From Dictyobacter vulcani (GTDB taxonomy: Bacteria; Chloroflexota; Ktedonobacteria; Ktedonobacterales; Ktedonobacteraceae): a stretch of DNA of 64,000 nt. Position 1 is the stretch's first letter, and every line of letters begins with the position of its first letter. Where the stretch lies: contig NZ_BKZW01000003.1 in assembly GCF_008974265.1 (NCBI RefSeq), positions 1 to 64,000 of the forward strand, written 5' to 3'. The notes under the pieces were generated by a model. That model was given only the letters and a program-made list of their open reading frames with translations. It had not been told where the DNA came from and did no database searches. The position numbers and the translations under genes were made by a program. Positions 9,586-19,092 of this stretch are shown piece by piece.

Positions 9586-9614
9586 TGGACACGTCAACGT
9601 GTGCCCTATATAAT
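9586..9614 (+). promoter_or_regulatory. Promoter of yjbQ
   Basis: TGGACA (9586-9591), a 17-base spacer and a perfect TATAAT (9609-9614) precede yjbQ by 46 bases, so the gene has its own promoter independent of the IS upstream. Confidence 0.7.
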
Positions 9615-9659
9615 TCACACGATGTTCACATCCAAAGGAGGCTTACAATCGATACGCAA

Positions 9660-10049
9660 ATGAAAACGCTAACTATTCATACCAGGAAGAAAGACGAGAT
9701 CAAGGATATTACCGAGACGGTTGAAGAATATGTACAGCAAGGCAAAAATGATAGCGGTCTCTGCATGCTCTTTGTGGCCCACACCACCTGTGCTATTACG
9801 ACAGCTGATCTCGATCCAGGAACGGACCTGGATTTTCTGGATGCTTTAAGAGCCATTTTGCCTGATCTCAACTATCGCCATCCGCATGATCCGGAACACG
9901 CTCCTGATCATATCCTCTCCTCCCTGATCGGGCCTTCCCTGGTTATTCCCTATACAAACCGTCGCCTGTTACTTGGCATCTGGCAGCGCATAGTGCTGGT
10001 TGAGCTTGATGGTCCCCGTCAGCGAACGGTCCAGATATCCTGCCTCTAA
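9660..10049 (+). CDS. yjbQ: YjbQ/UPF0047 family protein
   Basis: A 129-residue single-domain protein of the YjbQ (UPF0047) family. The characteristic FVAHTTCAITTADLDPG, the HPHDPEHAPDHILSSLIG histidine-rich region and LGIWQRIVLVELDGP near the end are all present. In E. coli the family has a weak thiamine-phosphate synthase activity, but its physiological role is unsettled. The ribosome site AAAGGAGG (about 9633-9640) is about 20 bases before the ATG at 9660, which is too far. In the same frame an ATC codon at 9648 has ideal spacing and would add four residues, so a non-ATG start is possible. It is monocistronic: its own promoter lies upstream and a terminator follows at 10071. Confidence 0.85.
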   Translation: MKTLTIHTRKKDEIKDITETVEEYVQQGKNDSGLCMLFVAHTTCAITTADLDPGTDLDFLDALRAILPDLNYRHPHDPEHAPDHILSSLIGPSLVIPYTNRRLLLGIWQRIVLVELDGPRQRTVQISCL

Positions 10050-10070
10050 CAGCATTTCGTCTATTCCTCA

Positions 10071-10108
10071 AAATCCCCGAAAGAAAGAGAAACCTTCGGG
10101 GATTTTTG
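10071..10108 (+). terminator. Intrinsic terminator after yjbQ
   Basis: The stem AAATCCCCGAA pairs with TTCGGGGATTT across a 13-base loop, followed by a short T run, 22 bases after the yjbQ stop. Confidence 0.85.
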
Positions 10109-10145
10109 CTACCCACGGTTCTGCAGATCACTCAATCGTAACTAT

Positions 10146-10300
10146 TAGACTGTCAGACATTATGTGATGGGGAGGCGGGGATGCAAGGGGCGGCGAGCCC
10201 CTTGACTGGGGGATCGGGGGCTGTGCCCCCGGTATTTCCCCCCCCCTCCCGCCCGCGTAGCGGGCGCACAGCCCATCAAACGAAGTTTGACAAAGTACTA
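10146..10300 (+). mobile_element. MITE with GC-rich hairpin core, second copy
   Basis: An about 155-bp relative of the element at 8107-8284. The left end is TAGACTGTCAGACATTATGTG and the right end (complement) TAGTACTTTGTCAAAC, imperfect inverted repeats of the IS630 type. The core has GCAAGGGGC..GCCCCTTG, GGGGGCTGTGCCCCC and CGCCCGCgtaGCGGGCG. It has no coding capacity. Confidence 0.7.
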
Positions 10301-10307
10301 TCGCTTC

Positions 10308-10443
10308 TTAGGCATGGTTCATGGTGAGCTTGAAACAATGTGACAGTTTGGAAAGTCAAAGATCATCCTTGCCAGGCTCAAAAAGCTTTTTTATGGCCTG
10401 GCACTACTGTTCAAAGTGTCACATTGATTTGAACCATGCCTTA
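10308..10443. mobile_element. 130-bp MITE with TTA duplication
   Basis: GGCATGGTTC at 10311 and its exact complement GAACCATGCC ending at 10440 bound a 130-bp non-coding segment. Further in, the arms stay partly complementary (AATGTGACAG against GTGTCACATT). TTA flanks both sides (10308-10310 and 10441-10443), which suggests a 3-bp target duplication. The bases from 10444 to 10578 are AT-rich and serve as the promoter region of the next gene. Confidence 0.65.
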
Positions 10444-10578
10444 TATTAAAAAGGAAAATGTCGATAAAATTATATTGCAATTTTAGAATATATTAATGCT
10501 TTTTTGATGAAATTTACATGCATTTTCAACTTCTAAAGCTTTATAATCCTTACAATAAATACCAGTAATATATGTGCT

Positions 10579-11481
10579 ATGACGAAAGGCTTATCTTTTA
10601 TGTTTGGATTTCGGCCTGGCAAACAGGCAATTATAGATCAAGCAGTTTCGAGGTCCGTGCAGAAAAATGGCATGAGCGTAAGGCCTTCAAATATGTCTCA
10701 TATATTTGCTAAAGATGCGAATGAGATCAAGCGTTTGGATTTTCAGCACTTTATTTTGCGCACCGCACTCGGCGGCAATTATCTGGCCCCGATTGTGGCG
10801 ATGCAGAAGCCACATATGATTCTGGATGTCGGCAGTGGCACAAATTTGTGGGGCTGTGAAGTCTGTCGCGTTTTTCCCGAGGCAAAGATCTATGGATTGG
10901 ATCTAGAGTTGGCGCCACGGCCGGATATGCCCGCGAATTATCGTTTGATAAAAGGCGATATCCGGCAACGCTTACAGTTCTCACGTGGAACATTCGATTT
11001 TATCCATCAACGTTTTGTGCTTGGCTCCGTGCCTGCTCAAGAGTGGCCTGTGATTATCAGTCATTTCTTGCAGATTACGACTCCAGGAGGATGGATTGAA
11101 CTGGTTGATACTGGCAGTGAGCCATTAAAATCTATGGGGCCAATGACCGCGCAGATGATGGATAATATGGCGCAACTGGCTCCTATCCAACGTAATGATA
11201 TGCTTTCAGGCAGTAAAATGGACGATCTCCTGAAGAGGGCGGGTATGATTAACCTGCATAAAAAGGTGGTGTATTTGCCCGTGGGAAAATGGGGAGGCCG
11301 CATGGGATCCCTGATGGCGACAAACCTGACGGCTGCTTTGCAATCCTTCAAAGATGTCTCTATGACATACTTTCACTATGCTCCCGAGTACTTTGATATT
11401 TGCCTGGCTTCCGCTGTCAGAGAATGGGATGAATATCATCTGCAATTTCCCGTCTATATATGTTTTGCCCAGAAGCCATAA
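10579..11481 (+). CDS. Class I SAM-dependent methyltransferase
   Basis: A 300-residue protein with a Rossmann-type methyltransferase fold. Motif I is ILDVGSGTNLWG (residues about 93-104), followed by the acidic strand KIYGLDLELAP, then GDIRQRLQF and FDFIHQRFVLGSV (motif IV region) and TPGGWIELVD (post-motif). This order is typical of small-molecule or lipid methyltransferases of the UbiE/Methyltransf_25 type; the substrate cannot be told. There is no good ribosome site at ATG 10579 (an ATG seven codons later is no better), so translation may be leaderless or the start uncertain. It stands alone between MITEs and the BTAD regulator. A hairpin AACCCGGACA-atc-TGTCCGGGGTT follows at 11522-11545. 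Confidence 0.8.
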   Translation: MTKGLSFMFGFRPGKQAIIDQAVSRSVQKNGMSVRPSNMSHIFAKDANEIKRLDFQHFILRTALGGNYLAPIVAMQKPHMILDVGSGTNLWGCEVCRVFPEAKIYGLDLELAPRPDMPANYRLIKGDIRQRLQFSRGTFDFIHQRFVLGSVPAQEWPVIISHFLQITTPGGWIELVDTGSEPLKSMGPMTAQMMDNMAQLAPIQRNDMLSGSKMDDLLKRAGMINLHKKVVYLPVGKWGGRMGSLMATNLTAALQSFKDVSMTYFHYAPEYFDICLASAVREWDEYHLQFPVYICFAQKP

Positions 11482-11885
11482 TCATCCTTTCCAGCTAGCA
11501 TAGAAATAACATGAGGAAGCAAACCCGGACAATCTGTCCGGGGTTGAAAAGAAAGAAAAAAGAAGTGGATGTGTTCCTTTTGTTAAAGTAGAAGGCGTTA
11601 CGTCCGTCATAATAGTACCTATTTTTTGTATTTTTCAATAAAATAGTAGTAAAATTGTTTTATGGGATAAGAAGATAGATATCAATCTGTAGATCAAGGC
11701 TGCCAGTGCGCACGATGGCGTAAAGATTGGGGCCCGAAAATATTGATGATTTTAAAATAATATGATACCTTCAAGAGTCTAGGCGTAATGCGCTCTGGTA
11801 GCAGCAATCTGTAACACCGTATCATTTTTTTGCTCTGGCAAAGATTTTGTGGCATACAAAAACGATATGGATCTGAAAGAGGAGC
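11482..11885. other. Intergenic region without a recognised gene
   Basis: Apart from the hairpin at 11522-11545 (10-base arms, no T run, so at best a weak terminator), this is AT-rich sequence with no convincing reading frame. It probably holds the promoter of the large regulator at 11886. Confidence 0.6.
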
Positions 11886-14800
11886 ATGTGGCATGACCAG
11901 CATGGTAATAGGATCACTTATCATCAGCAAGTGACGTATTGTGGTAAGCCACGGTGTCGAAGATGTCGGGAGGGGATTGGACATGGTCCATACTGGTATG
12001 CTTACCAGACGGTGAATGGGCAGACTACACGCACCTATATTGGCAAAAATCTTCCGTCCGATATGCAATCAAATCCGGAAACACCATCTACCACTGCAGG
12101 AGATAGTGCTATGGACTCAAATCTCTCTTCTGTTACCTCGCAGCCAACGGCGGCAGAGCATACAGTATTGCGTATCTCAACGTTGGGCCAGTTTCGACTG
12201 GAGGAACGTGCTCAGGCGCGTAGCAAGCAAAAAAATCGTAGCTGGCATGTCATTGATGATGCTGCCTGGCAGCAGCGTTCCGTTCGTGCCTTGCTTGCCT
12301 ATTTGATCTGTTGTCCAGGACGACGTTCGACCAGATCACAGGCTATTGTGGCCCTCTGGCCTAATGATGATGTCAGTACGGCCAGAAATACCCTGAATAA
12401 GACCCTGAATGTGTTGCGCAAAGTGTTGGGACATGCATCGGTCAAGCCTGGACAGGTGTCTCAGACTGATCAAGTTGAGCGCTTTTGGACGGATGGTGAT
12501 TGGTTTATTCTGGGTGATCAAGAGCGTGTCTGGCTGGATGTGGATGATTTTGAGAAGCTGGTAGAGCAGGTAGAGCAGACTGATAGCCAGTCACCAGGGT
12601 ATGAAGAGTTGCTCCAAAAGGCCATTGCTCTGTATAGTGGTGATTTTTTGCCTGAAGAGCGCAGTGCTGAATGGGTTATGACGCGTCGGCAGGCTCTACG
12701 CCGGAAGTGGATAGAGCTTCTCCTGACGCTCTCCAGCTGGCATATGGCGCATGATAAGTATTCGCAGGCGATCAATGTCCTGAATAGTCTGCTGGTAAAA
12801 GATCCGACTAATGAGCTGGCAATTCAGCAACTCATGATTGCGTTGATGTATCTGAAGCGCCGTGGTGAAGCTTTGCGGGCCTATCAACGTTTTGAGAATA
12901 CGTTGTCGCGTGATTACAAGGCGACGCCAGCGCCGGAGACGCTCAATCTGTATCAGGTGGTGCGTTCAGGTGAAGGCCTGACAAATGGAAATCTGCTGAC
13001 AACGTTGCCCCTCACGCTGAGTTTAAGTACAACCCCGCAGCAGGGGAAGACTTCTGAGCATGCGTCGCCTTTCTCCGGTTTGCGCCATCTCCTCACTCCC
13101 TCGGCCCCACATGAGCCGATTGGACGTATCCATTCCGGTCGGTTGATTGGTCGCGATACTGAATTGCAGCTTCTGCGGACAATGTTGCAGAACATTGAGC
13201 AGAACGCACGCTTGCAGCTGGTGGGATCGCGTCGCGCAGGCAGTATTCCATTAGATACCCAGCGCCAGCCGCAGTTGCTGTTCTTGAAGGGTGATGCAGG
13301 TATCGGCAAAACCCGTCTCGCTGAGGAAGTAGGACGCGAGGCCCAGCAAAGTGGCTGGAGCGTAATCTGGAATCATATCTATAACCAGGAGAGCGGCGTC
13401 CCTTATCGCGTCTGGATTGAGGCCCTGCGCAAGATCCTGAGCGCAAGCACTAATGTGGTATCCCTGTTAAGCATGGAGTCTTTGCGCGCACTCTCAACCT
13501 TGCCTGGATTACTGGACCTGCTTCCGGCTGGTATCGACGCGGATTCGACTCCCCATCCCCTCCTGCCTCAACAGGCCAAATATACGCTCTATAACGCGGT
13601 CAGTGAGCTCCTCAAACAGACAAGCGAGAATGGACCCCTGATGATCGTCCTGGATGATATTCAGTGGGCTGATGTGAGTAGCTACGAATTGCTAGGACAC
13701 CTGGCACGTCAGCTGACAGGCTATCCCATCGTGTTTTTCGCCACCTGCCGCGAGAGTGAGGTTCCCAAGGATGTCTCGCATCCGCTGCGTAAACTCATCC
13801 TGGAGATGCAACGCGAACACACCATCAAAACGCTGGATATCGAACCACTGTCTCGTGAGCAGATCAAGCTCCTGGTGACCAATCTCTCAACATTGTCTGA
13901 AGAGACTGTCACCCATATTCAAACGTATGCGGGCGGCAATCCCTTCTTTGCTGAGGAACTGGCCCGTTCACAAACGGCAAACTTGCCGCTGACGATTACA
14001 GAGGCCCTTGGCTATCGTATGAAGCATCTGAAGCCGAAGTGCCGTGAATTGCTTGCCCATGCGGCCGTGCTGGGAGGCTCATTCGAGCTACCAATTATTT
14101 GTATGCTGGAAACAGGTTCAGTTATCGACGAAGATGATACGATCCTGCCATTATTAGAGGAGGCTCTGGAGGCACAGGTGCTTGCGGATGAGGGGAGTGG
14201 TACCCGCATCAGCTATCATTTCTGGCATCCTTTGCTGGTCACCTATCTGTATGAAGAAGGCTTATCCTCGATGCGTCGCGCCCGTCTGCATCGCCGGGCT
14301 GCCGATGCTATTCTGCATATGAATAAGGGTCGCGAAGATGATGTGGCGGCTACCGTCACGATGCACCTGGAGAAAGCCGGAGCCGAAGCCGAAAAGATTG
14401 CTCACTATGCGGAACTGGCTGGCAATAGTGCCTATATCATTTCGGCTTATGCGGATGCAGCCACCCATTATCAAAAAGTGGTTGATTATCTGGAAGCAGA
14501 CCTGGAAGCGGAGGCGGTTCCGCGTTTGATTTCTCTGTTGGAGCGTCTGGCTGAATGTACGGTCAACAGCGGTGGCAATTATGGGCAGGTCTGCGAAATT
14601 TTTACTGGTATTCTTGAGCTGCGCCGCCGCTATACGCTACCAACTGTGGATCCTCAAGAAGAGGCACTGATTCAAGCCCTGCTCTGGGATCAAATCAGCT
14701 GGACCTGGCGCTATCGTGGGAATATCCGTCAGGCCTGGGATTGCCTGGATCAAGGCGAGCAGCTTTTATCGGCCGCTAACATTGCCGGTGGCCCTGTCTG

Positions 14801-15773
14801 GGCTCGCCTCTACTATACGCGAGGGAATCTCTATCAATCAGAGGGCTTGTATGATCAGGCGTTGAGTAGTGCGCAGGAAGCTGCTACCCTCTTTGAAGCT
14901 GATCAGACGCAACGTATCTTGCCTGTTGCCTCTAATCGCAAGATGTGCAAAACTCAGATTCAACGCATCATCGAAGGTGATCCTGAGCTATTTGGACGCA
15001 TCCAGCGGCATATGGGCGCGATTGCGGTCGATATGGGACAGCTTAGCCAGGCGCTGGCATATCATAATAAAGCGCTGGCCTTTTTTGAGCAGTCAGACGA
15101 ATTACGGCAGATTGCGCATATCTCTACCAATATTGGCTTTATCCATTTGAAAATGGCCCAGTATGAGGAAGCTAATGCCGCGCTGCGACGCGCCTTGAAC
15201 CTGGCAGAGAAAATTGGTGACCTGGCTTTAGTATCCCTGGTGCATAGTAATCTGGGAGAACTCGGGGCTGCTGTCGGCAATCTCGAAGAGGCAGAGGCGC
15301 AATACAACAGTGCCTTAAAGCTGAATAGTCTGCTGGAAGATCCGCAGTATATGAGCAAATGGAACTCGGGTCTGGCTGGTATATTACAGGCACGTGGCGA
15401 TCTACAAGGGGCCACTCGTTGTATCCGTACCGCTTTTTTTGTGGCTCGTTCTGTGTCGAATGCACCATGTATTGGACGGGCGCTGGTTGCTCTTGGCAAT
15501 ATACGGATTGCCCAGGCCATGCTGGCACGTCCAGGTCAGAAGCAGCGGACGCTCCTCCTGTCACATGCACAGCAAGATATCGAGCGTGCATTGGGTCTGG
15601 GGGTAGAGGCAGAGATCCGTATGAAGGGGGAACTGGCATTGGGCCAGATCATCTTGTTGCTTGGTCAAGCGCAAGAGGCACGAGAGGCCTTTGAGCAGGT
15701 CCGGGGAGAAGCCAGGAAGTCAGAGCATTTACAAATAGTAAAACAGGCTGAACAGCTTTTAGCGCAACTCTAA
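11886..15773 (+). CDS. BTAD (SARP-like) regulator with ATPase and TPR domains
   Basis: A 1295-residue cytoplasmic regulator. Residues 1-60 form a small Cys-containing module (CGKPRCRRCREGIGHGPYWY, then RTYIGKNLP) resembling DUF6788. About 95-205 is an OmpR-type winged helix (ISTLGQFRLEE to NTLNKTLNVLRKVLG) and 215-365 a bacterial transcriptional activation domain (ALYSGDFLPEERSAEWV and RGEALRAYQRFENTLSRDY). About 425-850 is a STAND/AAA-like ATPase with Walker A GDAGIGKTR near 467 and Walker B MIVLDDIQWADV. From about 850 to the end lie TPR repeats. SARP/BTAD-ATPase-TPR proteins are transcription activators that use nucleotide state and TPR-mediated sensing. GAGGAG lies right against the ATG, and an in-frame stop just upstream excludes a longer start. 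The gene is monocistronic; an inverted repeat (AGCAGAGCAC / GTGTTCTGCT) follows the stop. Confidence 0.85.
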   Translation: MWHDQHGNRITYHQQVTYCGKPRCRRCREGIGHGPYWYAYQTVNGQTTRTYIGKNLPSDMQSNPETPSTTAGDSAMDSNLSSVTSQPTAAEHTVLRISTLGQFRLEERAQARSKQKNRSWHVIDDAAWQQRSVRALLAYLICCPGRRSTRSQAIVALWPNDDVSTARNTLNKTLNVLRKVLGHASVKPGQVSQTDQVERFWTDGDWFILGDQERVWLDVDDFEKLVEQVEQTDSQSPGYEELLQKAIALYSGDFLPEERSAEWVMTRRQALRRKWIELLLTLSSWHMAHDKYSQAINVLNSLLVKDPTNELAIQQLMIALMYLKRRGEALRAYQRFENTLSRDYKATPAPETLNLYQVVRSGEGLTNGNLLTTLPLTLSLSTTPQQGKTSEHASPFSGLRHLLTPSAPHEPIGRIHSGRLIGRDTELQLLRTMLQNIEQNARLQLVGSRRAGSIPLDTQRQPQLLFLKGDAGIGKTRLAEEVGREAQQSGWSVIWNHIYNQESGVPYRVWIEALRKILSASTNVVSLLSMESLRALSTLPGLLDLLPAGIDADSTPHPLLPQQAKYTLYNAVSELLKQTSENGPLMIVLDDIQWADVSSYELLGHLARQLTGYPIVFFATCRESEVPKDVSHPLRKLILEMQREHTIKTLDIEPLSREQIKLLVTNLSTLSEETVTHIQTYAGGNPFFAEELARSQTANLPLTITEALGYRMKHLKPKCRELLAHAAVLGGSFELPIICMLETGSVIDEDDTILPLLEEALEAQVLADEGSGTRISYHFWHPLLVTYLYEEGLSSMRRARLHRRAADAILHMNKGREDDVAATVTMHLEKAGAEAEKIAHYAELAGNSAYIISAYADAATHYQKVVDYLEADLEAEAVPRLISLLERLAECTVNSGGNYGQVCEIFTGILELRRRYTLPTVDPQEEALIQALLWDQISWTWRYRGNIRQAWDCLDQGEQLLSAANIAGGPVWARLYYTRGNLYQSEGLYDQALSSAQEAATLFEADQTQRILPVASNRKMCKTQIQRIIEGDPELFGRIQRHMGAIAVDMGQLSQALAYHNKALAFFEQSDELRQIAHISTNIGFIHLKMAQYEEANAALRRALNLAEKIGDLALVSLVHSNLGELGAAVGNLEEAEAQYNSALKLNSLLEDPQYMSKWNSGLAGILQARGDLQGATRCIRTAFFVARSVSNAPCIGRALVALGNIRIAQAMLARPGQKQRTLLLSHAQQDIERALGLGVEAEIRMKGELALGQIILLLGQAQEAREAFEQVRGEARKSEHLQIVKQAEQLLAQL

Positions 15774-15897
15774 GTACAGCAGAGCACGACGTAGTGTTCT
15801 GCTTCTGGTCACAAACTGACCATGTATAGTAAATATCCTGCGCGATAGTAACAAGCCAGTTATCATGGTCAGGTAGCTTGTGTTGATGTTTTTATGT

Positions 15898-16779
15898 TTA
15901 GCGTTGATAGACACGAGCAACAATGGCTGTGATATTGTCGATCCCACCTTGAGCGTTGGCATATTCAACCAGGTGATACACACTTTCCTGCGGACCAAAT
16001 TGTTCCACGATACTGGTGATTTCCTGATCGGTGATCATCCCGCAGAGACCATCGCTACACAGTAGCAAGGCATCGCCTTCTTCAACTGGCTCAACGAATA
16101 CATCCACCTCCACCTCCGGGAAAGGTCCGAGGGAACGTGTAATAATATTGCGCATCGAGTGCAGTTGAGCCTCTTCCTCGGACATTTGACCCATCCGAAC
16201 CTGCTCGGCGACCCAGGAATGATCCTGCGAAATCTGTCGTACGCTGCCGCGATGAACTAAATAAGCACGGCTATCACCGACATTGGCAATATAGGCCGTC
16301 GCCCCGCGTAAGACGGCCACCACACAGGTGGTACCCATGCCGCTGTGTTGCGCATTTTCCGTGGCGCGCTGGTAGATAGTAGCATTGGCATATTGAATAG
16401 CTCTGGTGATACTGGCAGGCACATCGGTATCCGCATCCTGGTAATAAAGCGTACACACCGTATCGACAGCGATCTCGCTGGCAACCTCACCGGCCGCATG
16501 TCCTCCCATACCATCCGCCACGATAAAGAGCGCACCCTTGTGTTCCAGTAACTGCTGATCCTTAGGAATAATATATGCCACACTATCTTCGTTATGCTGG
16601 CGCTTGCGCCCAACATCTGTACGTTGCGCAACATTCAGACCGAGGGGCCTGCTTTTCTGCCTGGCCTGTAATGATTCTGACTGCTTGAAGAAGCGGTTCC
16701 GAACACGCGAGATAACACCCTGGCGTGGCTCTTTCTGTATGGATACGTCATGAATGGTATGCGAAGGAAATATCTCCAT
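15898..16779 (-). CDS. PP2C-family Ser/Thr protein phosphatase (Stp1-like)
   Basis: A 293-residue cytoplasmic PPM/PP2C phosphatase that removes phosphate from Ser/Thr residues, opposing Hanks-type kinases. The metal-site motifs are in place: QRTDVGRKRQHNEDSV (first Asp and NED), FIVADGMGGHAAGEVAS (metal Asp), GMGTTCVVAVL, YIANVGDSRAYL, LLLCSDGLCGM (Asp) and GGIDNITAIVARV (DN near the C-terminus). An about 48-residue basic N-terminal extension precedes the domain. The start has GGAG seven bases ahead of the ATG. It is encoded convergently with the BTAD regulator. A second, membrane-linked PP2C lies at 22003. Confidence 0.93.
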   Translation of the reverse strand: MEIFPSHTIHDVSIQKEPRQGVISRVRNRFFKQSESLQARQKSRPLGLNVAQRTDVGRKRQHNEDSVAYIIPKDQQLLEHKGALFIVADGMGGHAAGEVASEIAVDTVCTLYYQDADTDVPASITRAIQYANATIYQRATENAQHSGMGTTCVVAVLRGATAYIANVGDSRAYLVHRGSVRQISQDHSWVAEQVRMGQMSEEEAQLHSMRNIITRSLGPFPEVEVDVFVEPVEEGDALLLCSDGLCGMITDQEITSIVEQFGPQESVYHLVEYANAQGGIDNITAIVARVYQR

Positions 16780-17600
16780 GATGTTGCTCCAATTCCCATC
16801 ATTTATGGAATATATGTGCTATATTGCTCGCTTATTATCTACCATATAATGATTGTGATCATGCTACTCACTTAATCAAAAGAATATCACAATTGCCGCA
16901 ATTTCCAAAATTTTAGCCAGCGATCCTCTCAAAATACCAGTATACTCTTTAAACCAAGTTGAAATTATTCTATCCTTGAATCGCAGTATGCCAATGTTTA
17001 TAAGATATGCAAGCTGCGATCAAGAATACAGCAAAAATCCCGTAGGCTATACAGTATTTACGCTGATTGGTGCGTTTCTATATAGAAATATTTTATACTA
17101 CGAGGAGGTGAATTAGTATACTCTAACCCTCCCAAAGTACTACCTGTGTGTATGTTTTTGTTGCTTAGAATGATCAGGCGTCCCAAATTTTGACGATGTG
17201 CTGACACAGATTCTCGGTCACCAGGTCCAAATTTGTAATGGCTTTCTAGTTTTGCTCCGCTAGCATGCACAGGCAATTTGTAGACGAATCCGCCCCATTG
17301 CTTGCCTGCCCTCAAGTATACTTTTGACAGGGTGTGTGAATAAGAACTTGAGAAGCGTATCGGATTACTGGAACAGGTTCGCTCATTGGGTGTTTCTGCT
17401 TTCTCGTACATCATCATACGGTACACCGCTTCCTACCGCCTTACGCCTGTTAAGTTCTTTGCTCAGATTGGCTGCGCTCTAGCTATCTGAGACGCCCATG
17501 CACCCCATGATTTTTGCATATCTCATGTATTGAAATACTTCAAGTGATAGATGTTTACTCATGGTGAAAATAGTAGCTGCACTATAAGGTAGGTGTCCTT
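16780..17600. other. 820-base stretch without a convincing gene
   Basis: 16780-17057 is AT-rich, with -10-like boxes and no reading frame. 17058-17426 contains a 122-codon open frame on the minus strand whose translation matches no family I know and has low-complexity Ser-rich features. On the plus strand, 17340-17490 gives a short stretch (EKRIGLLEQVRSLGVSAFSY) that reads like protein but has stops on both sides. It may be an old gene remnant. The promoter and the site AAGGTAGGTG for the permease at 17601 lie at the right end. Confidence 0.4.
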
Positions 17601-19062
17601 GTGAAGAAATTGAAATGGCTGGCGATCATCGCCTTTGTGCTCAATACATTTCTCTTTGGCTCCTATTACTCTGTTGGAAAAGCGATGCTGGGGCGTATCG
17701 ATCCCATTGTCTTTACTTTTCTCACCATGATGACGCTGGTGCCTGCTGCGATCTGTATTTTGATTTTCTCCAGGCGACATATTACTCGCGAGGCGGTCAA
17801 GAGTGGTTTCTTATTAGGAACCTGCCTGTGCCTTGGACTCTTTTCCCTGGCGGTCGCCTTAAAATATAACAGTGCGACTGGCACTGCTTTTTTTTCCTTC
17901 GCTGAATGGTTTGCTGGCAGCGATTTTTACCTGGCTGTTCCTGCGTCAACCAATCACGAAGGCTACCTGGTTTGCTGGCATTGTCTCTGTGACCGGGGCG
18001 CTATTGTTGATGGCCAATGCATCGATGGGGGGAGCTCGGGGCGCGATTATCGCTTTTATTGGTGGCATGCTCTGTACCTTCTATGTGTTTCTGGCGGATC
18101 ATGAGCAGCGTGACCAGTCGGCTTACTGGTCGCTCTTTGGGATTGAGTTGCTGACCATGGCGCTGTGGGCGAATCTCCTGGCTTTGCTTTTCGGAGACTG
18201 GCATACGGTCAATATCTCTATGCCCTGGGATATAGGTGTGATTGCCTATATCGGTTTAGGCACTATTTTTCTGCCGACCTTATTTACGGTATTACTGCAA
18301 AAATATATCTCACCGGTCACGGTCTCTTTTATCTATATTCTGGAACCTATCTTTGGGGCCCTGGTGGCTTATCTTTATCTCCATGAAGTATTGCCGCTGG
18401 ATGGATATCTGGGTGGTCTACTGGTGGTCTCGGGTGTGCTTATTCACACCTGGGGAACAGTCGAGCGTCCGGAGCGCAGGCTCAAGAGGATGCAACAGCA
18501 GGCGTTGCTGGATGTACGTCCACAACCATCCTGGCTGCAGTCTTTCATGTATCCATTGATCCTGTGTATTCTGGGAGCCTTTGTGGTGGCCAGGCTTGGT
18601 GGTTTTCCGCCGACAGCCTGGCGGGACTTATATCGAGACTGGCCATTGCTCGCCAGTCAATTGCACAGTTCGCAACGCATGGATGCCATCTTGTTATTGG
18701 CCCAATCGCTATCCTGGTTGATGGCCTGGTTTGCTTTAGTCGTGATGGCGCTCTTAGTCTGCTATCGGGTGGGAAGCAAGCTTTTCCACACGGCCGCACC
18801 TGTTGCCGCGGTAGATGGGCGCAGTATGCGACAAATGGGGTATATGCCCTATGAACCTATTCCCCAACCAACCACACAGTATTGGGGAGAAGAAAACGAA
18901 GAATTTTTCCAACGACGCCGTCTCCATCGTCGAGTTCGTCTGGCGCATATCGAACCCAACGATGACGAAATATATGAAGCTCCAACCCATGTCCCTGGTA
19001 GACGTACGATGGTAACGCGAAAGCAGGATTACAGCGAAACAGTGAGCGATCGCTGGCCATAG
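17601..19062 (+). pseudogene. EamA/DMT-type permease with an extra C-terminal membrane domain; frameshift in a T8 run
   Basis: The first frame (GTG 17601) encodes membrane helices MKKLKWLAIIAFVLNTFLFG to YNSATGTAFF. The second, from about 17896 to 19062, continues PSLNGLLAAIFTWLFLRQPI, as in EamA-domain drug/metabolite transporters. The two join if the T8 run at 17888-17895 has seven Ts. Ten helices of the EamA core run to about residue 290 (LGGLLVVSGVLIHTWGTV). After a basic linker come two more helices with the motif GGFPPTAWRDL and then a hydrophilic tail of about 95 residues. That extra domain resembles the N-terminus of the PP2C protein at 22003. The cause may be a sequencing error, slippage on the U8 run during expression, or a true mutation. 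Substrate unknown. The gene is followed 30 bases later by the 19093 gene on the same strand. Confidence 0.75.
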
Positions 19063-19092
19063 GGGCGAGCATGGAGCTATGGAAGCGAGGGA

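Noticed and set aside
17058-17426. 122-codon open frame on the minus strand
   Set aside because: No family resemblance and no ribosome site. I recorded the region as without a convincing gene.
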